NCBI GenBank assembly: GCA_022837485.1
Contig: JALHHH010000029.1
Coordinates: 5,786 to 50,751 of the forward strand
From: Bacteroidales bacterium
Lineage (GTDB): Bacteria; Bacteroidota; Bacteroidia; Bacteroidales; Lentimicrobiaceae
DNA: 44,966 nucleotides
Direction: 5' to 3'
Below are positions 16,664-25,098 of the stretch, one piece after another (within the stretch, counting starts at the first letter, position 1; the number at the start of each line of letters is the position of its first letter). The notes under the pieces were generated by a model that saw only the letters and a program-made list of their open reading frames with translations, was not told the origin of the DNA and did no database searches. A program made the translations under genes and the position numbers.

Positions 16664-18001
16664 TTATTCCGGCTCCTCCCGCGTAAACGTAAGATCCAGT
16701 CCGCCCTGTTTCAGCTGCATTTTTCCCGGTTCGGTAAATGTGATCCGTATGCCGGCCTGGTCGAAACGAAATTCCTGTTCGCTTGAGGCTTCCAGTGGAA
16801 AAGCCGCCTGACCCGTTCCCTGGCCGGTCAGCTGCTGCCCGTCGTAACGTATGGTAAGCTTCAGGGGGAAATCTTCGGCAGCATACACCCCTTCGTAGCT
16901 TTTCAGTTTCTCAGCCGGAACCCCGGCAACCTTAAAACCGGGTATCTCATACGGCATCCCGAGATACAGACTCAGAACCCCTTTCAGAATTTCGTTCTGA
17001 CTGTAGCTCAATCCGTTTGAACATATGGCAATGCTGAGTTCCTTTTCCGGGAATGTAAGCAGAACGGAACTGAATCCGTCGATTCCACCCGTATGTCCGA
17101 AGCCTTTCATATCTTCAAACGTCATGGGAAAGATTCCCTTTCCAAAGTCTCCCTCCACGGTGGTCATTCCGGCAAGAAGGGGCTCACTAATAAGTTTGTG
17201 ACTGAACAGAGCTTCGATGAACCTTACCAGTTCAGATGGAGTGGAAACCATGGCCCCCGCTCCGTGCGGTATGCTCATGTGGGTCTCGTTTTCTTTTGCC
17301 CATGCACCGTCTTCATACCGGTAGGAATAACTCTCACCCCGGGATGGATCCGTTGTGCCACCGTATGATGTACGAACCAGCCCGGCTTTGTCCAGAATCC
17401 GCTCTTTAAGATTCTCCTGATAGCTTTTTCCCGTGGCATCCTCAAGTATGTAACCAAGAAGTATATAGTTTGAGTTGCTGTAACGCGATTCGGTTCCGGG
17501 AGCAAAGAGGGGAGGGTGCTGCTGTATCATCTCCAGGATTTCGGTTTGTGTTTTCGGAGCAACGTTCCATTCCAGGTATCCGGGATCGCTGGTTACGCTC
17601 CACAATCCGCTGCGGTGAAGCAGCATCTGCTCAAGCGTAATCTCATTCGCATCCGGCAGTTGCGGAAACCAGACCGAGAGCTTCATCTCCGGCGTCAGCT
17701 TTTTTTCACCAAAAAGCTGATACACCATAGTTGCCGTAAACATCTTTGTTACGGAACCTATACGGTAGATGGTTTCAGTTCCTGAAGGAATCTGACGCTC
17801 AATGTCGGCATAACCACAGGCCCTGGCATAGGTTATTTCTCCCTTGTCAAGGATGGCAATGCTTCCCATAAACTTGTCGTGACGAATCAGCTGGTTTATC
17901 AGACTGTCGACCGGACTGCCTGAGGGGACACCTGCACAGGCTCCCGGAAGCATCAATATCCCGGCAACCAGAAAAACGATAACAATTCTTATTTTTTTCA
18001 T
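16664..18001 (-). CDS. Serine hydrolase, beta-lactamase class C/AmpH-like fold (probable lipoprotein)
   Basis: A 445-aa member of the beta-lactamase/penicillin-binding serine hydrolase family. The nucleophile motif SxxK is S83-V-T-K86, the second motif is Y174-S-N176, and the third is H303-T-G-G306 (HTGG in place of KTG), all in the expected order. The start is the ATG at 18001; the in-frame extension above it has no signal. The N-terminus is a signal peptide ending at a lipobox-like LPGAC, so C22 is probably lipidated. A C-terminal extension (about 345-445) is a small beta domain often found in such hydrolases. Related proteins are carboxypeptidases, esterases or peptidases; a beta-lactam resistance role should not be assumed. 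A 15-bp inverted repeat, TAGTAA/TTACTA (18004-18018), sits immediately upstream. Confidence 0.9.
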   Translation of the reverse strand: MKKIRIVIVFLVAGILMLPGACAGVPSGSPVDSLINQLIRHDKFMGSIAILDKGEITYARACGYADIERQIPSGTETIYRIGSVTKMFTATMVYQLFGEKKLTPEMKLSVWFPQLPDANEITLEQMLLHRSGLWSVTSDPGYLEWNVAPKTQTEILEMIQQHPPLFAPGTESRYSNSNYILLGYILEDATGKSYQENLKERILDKAGLVRTSYGGTTDPSRGESYSYRYEDGAWAKENETHMSIPHGAGAMVSTPSELVRFIEALFSHKLISEPLLAGMTTVEGDFGKGIFPMTFEDMKGFGHTGGIDGFSSVLLTFPEKELSIAICSNGLSYSQNEILKGVLSLYLGMPYEIPGFKVAGVPAEKLKSYEGVYAAEDFPLKLTIRYDGQQLTGQGTGQAAFPLEASSEQEFRFDQAGIRITFTEPGKMQLKQGGLDLTFTREEPE

Positions 18002-18376
18002 GTTAGTAATATTTACTATTGTTTTATAGTCCGTATCTTTGATCGTGGAATATGCAAGTCTGAATCCGCATCCCAACCGGGAGACAGGAGTTTTCAGCTT
18101 GCAGGTATGGGTTAATCACAAACGTTTGACAGCTTACGTGTGAAAAGGTTACAATTTTTTTAAGAAGCCCGGAAGCTGTGAAATATTTTAATGGACGCTA
18201 CGGGCCGGAAGAGAGATAGTATTGAATTGTTAAAGATTAGTTAAGGTGCTACTTTTTTCCGTTTCTTCTGTTTATACCTGAAATGTTTAAAATAATGTAA
18301 AGATTTTTTGCCGATGGCCGGTTCGGGACTGGCGGAAGTGAAGTTCACCGTAGTTTTAACTAAAAATTATTCCATT
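18002..18376. other. Intergenic region between divergent serine hydrolase and T9SS protein genes
   Basis: No coding sequence supported. It contains the TAGTAA/TTACTA inverted repeat (18004-18018) next to the hydrolase start. For the plus strand it has a possible promoter TTG (18227-18229), 20 nt, TACTTTTT (18250-18257), which would give a leader of about 115 nt. A short palindrome GTGAA/TTCAC lies near 18340-18350. Confidence 0.5.
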
Positions 18377-19342
18377 ATGAAAAGAATTACCCTTTTGATT
18401 GGTGCACTTTTCGTGCTTTTACCGGTTTTAAACCTGAATGCCCAAAGAGTGCTTTACTACGATTTTGAAAATACCCTCGAAGAGGTAAACGGACAGGGCC
18501 CTGTACTTACGGTTCTCGGAGAGCAGGGCAGTTTTGTGGTGGAAACCCTGAATGAGGTAAATCAGAATACTAAAATGGTATACCGGTTTGCCGAAAACAG
18601 CGGATTGCAGTTTAATAATGCGGATGCAGATAATATCATTGGTACCAGTTACACCATCGAAATCTACTTTGTTTTTGATGAACTCAGCAGCTGGAAACGG
18701 GTGGTTGACTGGAAAAACCGCAAAACCGACTGGGGGGCATACGTCTATTACGGTCAGCTGAATTTCTACAACATTCTATATAGCAACGAGGCTCCGGTGG
18801 AAGAGGGAGAGTACACATATTATGTGATAACACGCACTGCGTCTGACGATCATGTTTTAATATATACCGATGCGGAAGTGAAAATCTCGTTTAACGATGC
18901 CGGAGGTAATGCACTGGTGGATGAGGACGGAGTGCTTAATTTCTTCCACGACGACCTTGTAGTTACCGGCGAGGCTTCCTCCGGTGCCGTGGCGATGATC
19001 AAACTGTACGACTACCCTCTTACGCAGGACGACATTACCCGGAACTGGGAAAATCTTGGTAGTCAGGTATTCGGTTTTGGAAAGCCGGAACAGAAGGTGG
19101 ATGCGGCGGTTTATCCCAATCCGGCTTCTACAGAAGTAAGATTGGATCTGTCGAATTTTGAACGGAACAAGGATGTGGAGATCAGTATGATCAACTCCGA
19201 TGGCCGGATGGTCTTCCGCACGAGGTCGCGAAACGGAGGCGGAAGCACTGATATTGGTACCAGCCTGTATCCTACCGGCCTGTACCTGCTGAAAGCGGTA
19301 CAGGGCAATACGATCGCCGTTACGCGCCTGATGATTCGTTGA
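18377..19342 (+). CDS. Small secreted protein with LamG-like domain and T9SS sorting tail
   Basis: A 321-aa exported protein. Residues 1-22 are a signal peptide ending in NAQ. Residues 23-235 are a beta-rich domain with a concanavalin/LamG-like look (YDFENTL, then strands such as SYTIEIYFVF and EGEYTYYVITR); no catalytic residues are evident. Residues 240-321 are a Type IX secretion tail of type A: VYPNPAS at 245-251, a run of beta strands, and a C-terminus ending in TRLMIR. The cargo is therefore expected on the cell surface or released. The ATG at 18377 starts the signal peptide; an upstream in-frame extension of 23 codons is discarded. Possible adhesin or glycan-binding protein. Confidence 0.85.
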   Translation: MKRITLLIGALFVLLPVLNLNAQRVLYYDFENTLEEVNGQGPVLTVLGEQGSFVVETLNEVNQNTKMVYRFAENSGLQFNNADADNIIGTSYTIEIYFVFDELSSWKRVVDWKNRKTDWGAYVYYGQLNFYNILYSNEAPVEEGEYTYYVITRTASDDHVLIYTDAEVKISFNDAGGNALVDEDGVLNFFHDDLVVTGEASSGAVAMIKLYDYPLTQDDITRNWENLGSQVFGFGKPEQKVDAAVYPNPASTEVRLDLSNFERNKDVEISMINSDGRMVFRTRSRNGGGSTDIGTSLYPTGLYLLKAVQGNTIAVTRLMIR

Positions 19343-19364
19343 TCCCTTTGCGGGATGACCATCG

Positions 19365-22300
19365 TTAAACCATTGATCGTCCCGTCATTTTTCTGAGCAA
19401 TGCCAGCAGCTCATTGCTGTGAAAAGGCTTGGCGATGTATTCGTCACAACCCGATTCCAGGCATGCTTCCCGGTCGCCTGTGCTGCCGTAAGCCGTAACA
19501 GCCAGGATTTTCATGCCCGGCGTAATCTGCCGGATCTGCTTTACGGCTTCCAGTCCGTCCATTCCCGGCATTCGGATATCCATAAGTATGGCATCAATAT
19601 CCGGATGGTTTTTTACCATTTCAACCGATTCGGCACCACTGCCGGCAAGCAGCAGCCGGTCGGTATGTCTCGAGAGCAGTTTTTTCAGAAACAGACGGTT
19701 GATTTCTTCATTTTCTACAATAAGCAAGAGTGGAGGATTTTCGGAGGTACTGTCTGTCTCCACTGCAGGAACACTTTCTCCTGGCTTGATCCGTTTCACC
19801 GGGATCTCACAGGTTACTACCGTACCCTTTCCGGGACTCGAAGATACGTGTATGCTGCCGCCGAGTAAGCCTACCGAACCCTGAACAATGGCCAGACCCA
19901 TACCGGTGCTGTTTTGCCAGCGGGTGGTATAAACGTTCTCCTGCATAAAAGGCTCAAAAATCAGCGGCTGGTATTCCTCCGAAATGCCTATTCCGGTATC
20001 GCTTACCGAGATACGCAGCGTAGCATCAGATATTCCGCAGGTTAAGCGTATATGGCCGCTGCCTGTAAATTTCAATGCATTGTCGAGGCACTCCTCAATT
20101 ATTCTTCGTATTATTCTCTTATCGGCAATTATCAGGTCATCCGTACTGCTGTTAACTTCGTCCAGGGTAAATTCAAGCTCCTTTTTTTTCGCCCTGGCGA
20201 TAAACGGGCGGGAGACTTCATTAACCAGATCATTCACCCTGAACGCCATGTTATTCTTTACCATATTGCCCGACATCAGCATCGACAAATCCATGATGTT
20301 GTCAATGGTTTTGGTGAGTCTGCCGATACTGTTTTCAAGCAGCACAATGAATTCCATGTTTTCGCTTTCCGAATATTCTCCGGAGGCAATAAGCTGGGCA
20401 AATCCCAGGATTCCGTTGAGCGGGGTGCGCACCTCATGGGAGATGTTTTTCATAAAGGTCGTCTTCAGCCGGTTGCTGGCTTCGGCATTTTCCTTTGCCC
20501 GGATCAGCTCATGCTGGATGTCGATAAGTTCCGTGATGTCGGTGATGGTTCCAATGAATCCGATAAACCGTCCTTCCACAACCTCAGGAACGGCCTGGCC
20601 ATGTACCCAGATTACTGTGCCGTCGGGCTTCACAAACCGGTATTCGGAGCTCACCGGTATTTGTTTTTCGATCGCCAGCTTCCATTCTTTATCACGCTCG
20701 CGGCGGTCGTCGGGATGAATTGCACGCATATATTTGTTTTCCAGGGCTTCCTCAGCCGAAAGTCCCGTCAGGGCAGTCCATTTGGGATTAACAAAGGTGG
20801 TATTTCCTTCGGGATCGGCTCTGAAAATACCAACGGGAGCCATCCGGGTAAGTGCTTCAAACAGGTTCCTGCTTTCAATCAGTTCGAGTTCGGTTTTTTT
20901 ACGATTGGTGATGTCCGTAAACATCGCAACCATTTTGCCTGGTGTTGACTGGTAAGCTCTGATTTCGTATGTGCCCGATATGATATCGTCTTTGTAATTC
21001 ACCTGTTCGCTTACCCAGCTGATGTTTTCCCTGGCAGCCTTCCGGTAATGCTCAAGTGTACCCGAATCGTTCCTGCCGGGAAAGGCTTCCATGAACTCCA
21101 TTCCGATGTATTTCGAATTATCGGTATGCAGTATCTTATCGGCAGCCGGATTGGCTCCTGTGAAAATAAGGCGGTCTCTGTCGTCAAGTTCAAAAAAGTG
21201 CATTCCTACCGGAGAGTTTTCTATCATCTGCCGGTGGAGCTTTTCACTCAGTTCCAGAGCTTCCAGTGCCTTCATCCGCTGAGTGACATCCTGCCCCGAG
21301 GTTCGGATTCCGGTTGTATTGCCATTTTTATCCAGAATGTGATTCCACGAAAGTGAAATCCAGAAAAGCGTACCGTCTTTTCTCTTAAACCGGAAAATCT
21401 TGTCTTTCCCGGAATGAGCCGAGCGAATTTCCCCGAACAGGGCTTTTGAATCGCTGATGCTGGTTTTGTCTATGATCGACAGTACCACTTCGGGCTCAGA
21501 GATTAATTCGTCGGGTGTATACCCGGTAAAGCGTTCGGCAGCCGGATTGGTCCACAGCATGCGGCCTTCCGTATCCAGCAGTGATTCCCAGTTGGCGGTG
21601 TAGTTGGCTATGTTTCTGAATTTCTCTTCGCTTTTTATCACCGCCATTTCGGCCAGTTTCCTCTCGGTAATGTCGTTCGATACGGAAAGTATGCCTTTTT
21701 TTCCTCCCGGCAGTATAACGGCGGATTCGGTCAGGTGAGAATAATAAACGGATCCGTCCTTCCTCAGGCTGGTGACTTCATGCGTAAGAACCTCTCCCGA
21801 AAGTATCCTCCGGATATTATCCAGGGCCTTCTCGTGGTTATGAGGCCGTACCATCAGCAAAATACTTTTGCCGATGAGCTCTTGCCTGCTGTATTGCGTT
21901 GTGATACAATACGCTTCGTTGATATCAAGGATTTGTCCCTGTTCATCCAGCAGTGAGATCCCGGAAGGGGAGGTTTTAAACAGGGTAAGGTAAAGGTCGC
22001 GAAGCTCTTCCGGCTTCCCGCTCCCGGCTGCAGGCTGGTCAGCAGGAACAGGAACGGCTTTCCACAGCAGGGTGTTGCCTAGTCCGCCAAGCGGAATAAT
22101 TTCCAGGTCATACCAGTTCTGTAATACATCCGACCAGACCCGGCTGCTGGCTCTTTCCTTTATACCGGCTATTACAATTCCTGATTGTGCAGTGTTCCAT
22201 ACGGCCTCCCGCCCGCGAAGGGATTCTGCATCTGCTCCGGTAAGCAAAGCCATTGCCCGGTTGGCAAATAGAATTATGCCGTCTCTACCCGTAATGCAGG

Positions 22301-22367
22301 CGGCAACATCCAGGGCATCCAGCAACCCGGTGCTGCTGGTCGGGTATAATCCCTTTTTATCGTCCAT
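19365..22367 (-). CDS. Multi-PAS hybrid histidine kinase (PAS x5, HisKA, HATPase, REC)
   Basis: A 1000-aa soluble sensor kinase. Five PAS units lie in series (about 12-105, 120-240, 245-365, 370-490 and 495-615), several closed by the DITxR-type linker typical of PAS-PAC. The phosphorylated histidine is H644 in NISHEVRTPLNG. The ATP-binding domain follows, with N763 (CLDNALKF), D790 (SDTGIG) and a glycine-rich loop near 820-830. A receiver domain ends the chain, with D930 (LMDIRMPG) and K980. No transmembrane segment or output domain is seen, so it would phosphorylate a separate protein. The ATG at 22367 (MDDKK) is used rather than a TTG six codons earlier. It follows the second kinase by 75 nt in the same direction. 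Confidence 0.93.
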   Translation of the reverse strand: MDDKKGLYPTSSTGLLDALDVAACITGRDGIILFANRAMALLTGADAESLRGREAVWNTAQSGIVIAGIKERASSRVWSDVLQNWYDLEIIPLGGLGNTLLWKAVPVPADQPAAGSGKPEELRDLYLTLFKTSPSGISLLDEQGQILDINEAYCITTQYSRQELIGKSILLMVRPHNHEKALDNIRRILSGEVLTHEVTSLRKDGSVYYSHLTESAVILPGGKKGILSVSNDITERKLAEMAVIKSEEKFRNIANYTANWESLLDTEGRMLWTNPAAERFTGYTPDELISEPEVVLSIIDKTSISDSKALFGEIRSAHSGKDKIFRFKRKDGTLFWISLSWNHILDKNGNTTGIRTSGQDVTQRMKALEALELSEKLHRQMIENSPVGMHFFELDDRDRLIFTGANPAADKILHTDNSKYIGMEFMEAFPGRNDSGTLEHYRKAARENISWVSEQVNYKDDIISGTYEIRAYQSTPGKMVAMFTDITNRKKTELELIESRNLFEALTRMAPVGIFRADPEGNTTFVNPKWTALTGLSAEEALENKYMRAIHPDDRRERDKEWKLAIEKQIPVSSEYRFVKPDGTVIWVHGQAVPEVVEGRFIGFIGTITDITELIDIQHELIRAKENAEASNRLKTTFMKNISHEVRTPLNGILGFAQLIASGEYSESENMEFIVLLENSIGRLTKTIDNIMDLSMLMSGNMVKNNMAFRVNDLVNEVSRPFIARAKKKELEFTLDEVNSSTDDLIIADKRIIRRIIEECLDNALKFTGSGHIRLTCGISDATLRISVSDTGIGISEEYQPLIFEPFMQENVYTTRWQNSTGMGLAIVQGSVGLLGGSIHVSSSPGKGTVVTCEIPVKRIKPGESVPAVETDSTSENPPLLLIVENEEINRLFLKKLLSRHTDRLLLAGSGAESVEMVKNHPDIDAILMDIRMPGMDGLEAVKQIRQITPGMKILAVTAYGSTGDREACLESGCDEYIAKPFHSNELLALLRKMTGRSMV

Positions 22368-22442
22368 TGTTTGTTTTAAGGTCAAATTGGTAAATTAAAT
22401 ACTGTACTGCCCTTTTCCCCTTTGCTTACATGTCAATACGCT

Positions 22443-24731
22443 TTAAGGCTGATTTTCAGGCTCAGGGAGCGTAAATGTGAAACAGCTTCCCTTGCCGGCA
22501 ATGCTTCTTACCGTTAGTTTGCCTCCGTTTTTCTCAACAAACTCCTTGCACAGCAGCAATCCCAGGCCCGTACTTGGTTCACCCCAGGTTCCCTTTCGGT
22601 TGTTGCGGCCCGAAATAGAGAACAAACTTCTCAGCATAGGCTCCGGAATACCGATACCGGTATCGGTGATGGATATCTGTAAAAAGCCTTCCCTGCAAGG
22701 CGAGGCTTCCAGAAATATATTCCCGTTTTCCCGCGTAAACTTCACTGCATTTGAGAAAAGATTCCGGAGGATTCCTTCCAGCATAGGGCGGTCGGCATAT
22801 ACCTTCACATTTCCCGGTATCTCGTTGAAAACTCTGATTTTCTTGTTTTGGGCCGACTCAATCAGGGCTTCAGTTGCCTGCTCTGCCACATCTCTCAATC
22901 GCAACACCTCGGGGGTGAATGGCTTGGCATTCCGTTGTATCATCGACCATTCCAGCAGATTTTCGAGCAGGCGGTACAGGTTGTCTGCCGACTTTCTGAG
23001 CTCACCGGCAGTGCTTTTGATTTCCTCCACCGGCATCGTATCAATTTCCTCTTCCATCAACTCGGTCAGACTCAGAAACGATGTAAACGGACTCCTCAGA
23101 TCGTGGGCGATAATGGAGAAAAATTTATCTTTCTGGTCGTTGATCAGTTTAAGATCTATGTTTTGTCTGTTTACTTCGCGTTCCGCTTTTTTGCGTTCAC
23201 TAATATCGTGATAAATTGACTGATATGTGCCGTCGGGCAGGATATGGGTATGCATCTCCATTTCGATCAGCCGGTTGTTGGCGGCAATGAGCGTACGTTC
23301 GTTGGTAACGGTATGGCCCTGGTTCAGCAGATCGAAGCGGAACGGATTGGCTTTTATGCTTTCCGCCGTGAATATACCTTCGCTAATGTGGCGCCCTATC
23401 AGTTGATCGGGCCGGTAACCCGTCATTCGGATAAATGTGTTATTTGCTTCCGTGATAATTCCTTCAGCGGAGCCAATAAGAATGCCGGCAGCCGATGAAT
23501 TAAACAATTCCCTGAATCGCTCCTCACTGCGTTTTAGTGCAATTTCAATTTGCTTCAGCTGTGAAATATCGCGCAGATGCTCTATAACATATTGTATTTC
23601 GCCAAAATCGTCTAAAATGGGATACGAACGGATGTCGAGCCAGATATCCCGGTCGGGGAAGTATTTCTCAACATGTGCCGGTTTTAACGTTTCGTATGTT
23701 ATGCTGGTAGCGCATATTTCACATTCACTGCTGTTGCCATAAAGTTCGTAGCACTTCCTGCCTTCCGCTTCCCGGGGTTCTATACCCAGAAAGTCGTACC
23801 CTGCCTGATTATAACGTATAACCCAGTGATGCCGGTCCTGTATTCCTATGATGTCGGGGATGGAATTGAATAAGTTCTCAGCAAATCGAGGGACCTCACG
23901 GTTGTCACTGAGACTTTCTTCTAGCGTTTGTAGCAAACCCTTTGAGCTTGTAATATTCCGGGCGCAGATTACGGCATGTTCAATTGTGCCGGAGGGGCTT
24001 CTGAGGGCTTGCATCAGGTATTCCATCCACTGTTCGTCAAGCCTGAAATCCCGCTTTACCATCTTTCCCTTCACAAAAATGGTGTTCAGGATCTTCTTTC
24101 GCTGTATGGGATTGGTGTTCCGGTAAAAATCATAAATGCACCTGCCTTTGAATTCTGCGGGATGCATTCCGTGATTCCTGGCATTTGCATCGTTGGTCTC
24201 AAGTACGATACCATCTCTGTCAATCAGCATAAGCCCCTCTTCCATCGAATTGATAATGGCGCTTGCATAGTGATTGCTGATGCTTCCGTTGACTTTGTTT
24301 TTGCCGGATTCAGGGATTTCTATAATGGCAACAACCTGCTCCCTGTTGCAGGCTATTATGTTAATTTCCAGATCAACAATCTCCTTCCCCTGCAGGTTGG
24401 TCCTGAACTCCAGCATCTGTGGTTCATCGCCGTCGAGCAGGGTATTTATCTTTTCGATCAGAGCCTCAGAAAACTCAGGGGGAGTCGTCTCTTTTATATT
24501 CACTCCTGCCTGAAAACGGGGCATAACATTGTTTTTTTCGCCCATACTGTAGTTGTTGAGGCAAACACCGGCCCGGTTTAACCGGATTACCGCCTTTTGG
24601 TATTCAGACTGTGCCGTTCCGTTTTCATAGTCTCCATGCACTTGAGCATGCGCTGCTGTATCATGATTTTTATTCTGTAACGGTTGACTTCTGTACCCGG
24701 ATTTTCCGCTGCTCATTTTCTGTGAAGCCAT
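22443..24731 (-). CDS. Multi-PAS sensor histidine kinase
   Basis: A 762-aa soluble kinase with four PAS-like units. The first (about 44-143) is degenerate and the second is at about 150-265. The third (about 283-395) has a cysteine cluster, C327 with C337-x-x-C340 in the form KCYEL...CEIC. This cluster is seen in a subset of bacterial PAS domains and may bind a metal or act as a redox switch. The fourth is at about 400-515. The phospho-acceptor is H543 (IAHDLRSPF), followed by the N-box near N661 (LFSNAVKF), D690 (ITDTGIGI) and a G-rich loop. There is no receiver domain. It lies upstream of the hybrid kinase in the same direction and probably shares its transcript; the two may work as a pair. 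N-terminal 40 residues are polar and probably disordered. Confidence 0.92.
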   Translation of the reverse strand: MASQKMSSGKSGYRSQPLQNKNHDTAAHAQVHGDYENGTAQSEYQKAVIRLNRAGVCLNNYSMGEKNNVMPRFQAGVNIKETTPPEFSEALIEKINTLLDGDEPQMLEFRTNLQGKEIVDLEINIIACNREQVVAIIEIPESGKNKVNGSISNHYASAIINSMEEGLMLIDRDGIVLETNDANARNHGMHPAEFKGRCIYDFYRNTNPIQRKKILNTIFVKGKMVKRDFRLDEQWMEYLMQALRSPSGTIEHAVICARNITSSKGLLQTLEESLSDNREVPRFAENLFNSIPDIIGIQDRHHWVIRYNQAGYDFLGIEPREAEGRKCYELYGNSSECEICATSITYETLKPAHVEKYFPDRDIWLDIRSYPILDDFGEIQYVIEHLRDISQLKQIEIALKRSEERFRELFNSSAAGILIGSAEGIITEANNTFIRMTGYRPDQLIGRHISEGIFTAESIKANPFRFDLLNQGHTVTNERTLIAANNRLIEMEMHTHILPDGTYQSIYHDISERKKAEREVNRQNIDLKLINDQKDKFFSIIAHDLRSPFTSFLSLTELMEEEIDTMPVEEIKSTAGELRKSADNLYRLLENLLEWSMIQRNAKPFTPEVLRLRDVAEQATEALIESAQNKKIRVFNEIPGNVKVYADRPMLEGILRNLFSNAVKFTRENGNIFLEASPCREGFLQISITDTGIGIPEPMLRSLFSISGRNNRKGTWGEPSTGLGLLLCKEFVEKNGGKLTVRSIAGKGSCFTFTLPEPENQP

Positions 24732-25098
24732 AGAAGTTGGTATTGCGTAGTTTATTATTTCCTTCTTAACAAAAACGGGCCCAGCCCTTCAAAATTCACT
24801 GGTTTCCCGTTTGGCAGAACCCATACCCGTTATACACCGGAAGCTCCCGAATAGCATGTATACAGCTACTTGTTTAGATATTAGCTAATATAGGACAAAT
24901 TTTTTTCGGTACTTCATCTCCGGTTATATTTATTACGGATAATATCGTGCATCGTTCGACATCACAATCAAAAACCGGGATTCGGCGGAAGTTGTATCCC
25001 AATTATTTAAGCGGGATTGAAAAACGAAAGAAACGGATTAGCTTAAAATATCCGGCTTTTTATAATTTTGCCGCTTCTTTGAAAACTCGCAAAGCATC
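24732..25098. other. Intergenic region between divergent kinase and SulP genes
   Basis: Contains a perfect 14-bp palindrome ATATTAGCTAATAT (24878-24891), a candidate operator. A -7 element TAATTTTG (25063-25070) precedes the SulP gene, with no good -33 partner. No coding sequence supported. Confidence 0.55.
25063..25070 (+). promoter_or_regulatory. -7 promoter element of the SulP gene
   Basis: TAATTTTG matches TAnnTTTG. Predicted start near 25077, 22 nt before the ATG. The -33 region is not recognisable. Confidence 0.5.

Noticed and set aside
16664..18001. Beta-lactamase resistance gene
   Set aside because: The SxxK, YxN and HTGG motifs fit the broad serine-hydrolase family with HTGG in place of KTG, and nothing marks it as a true beta-lactamase.
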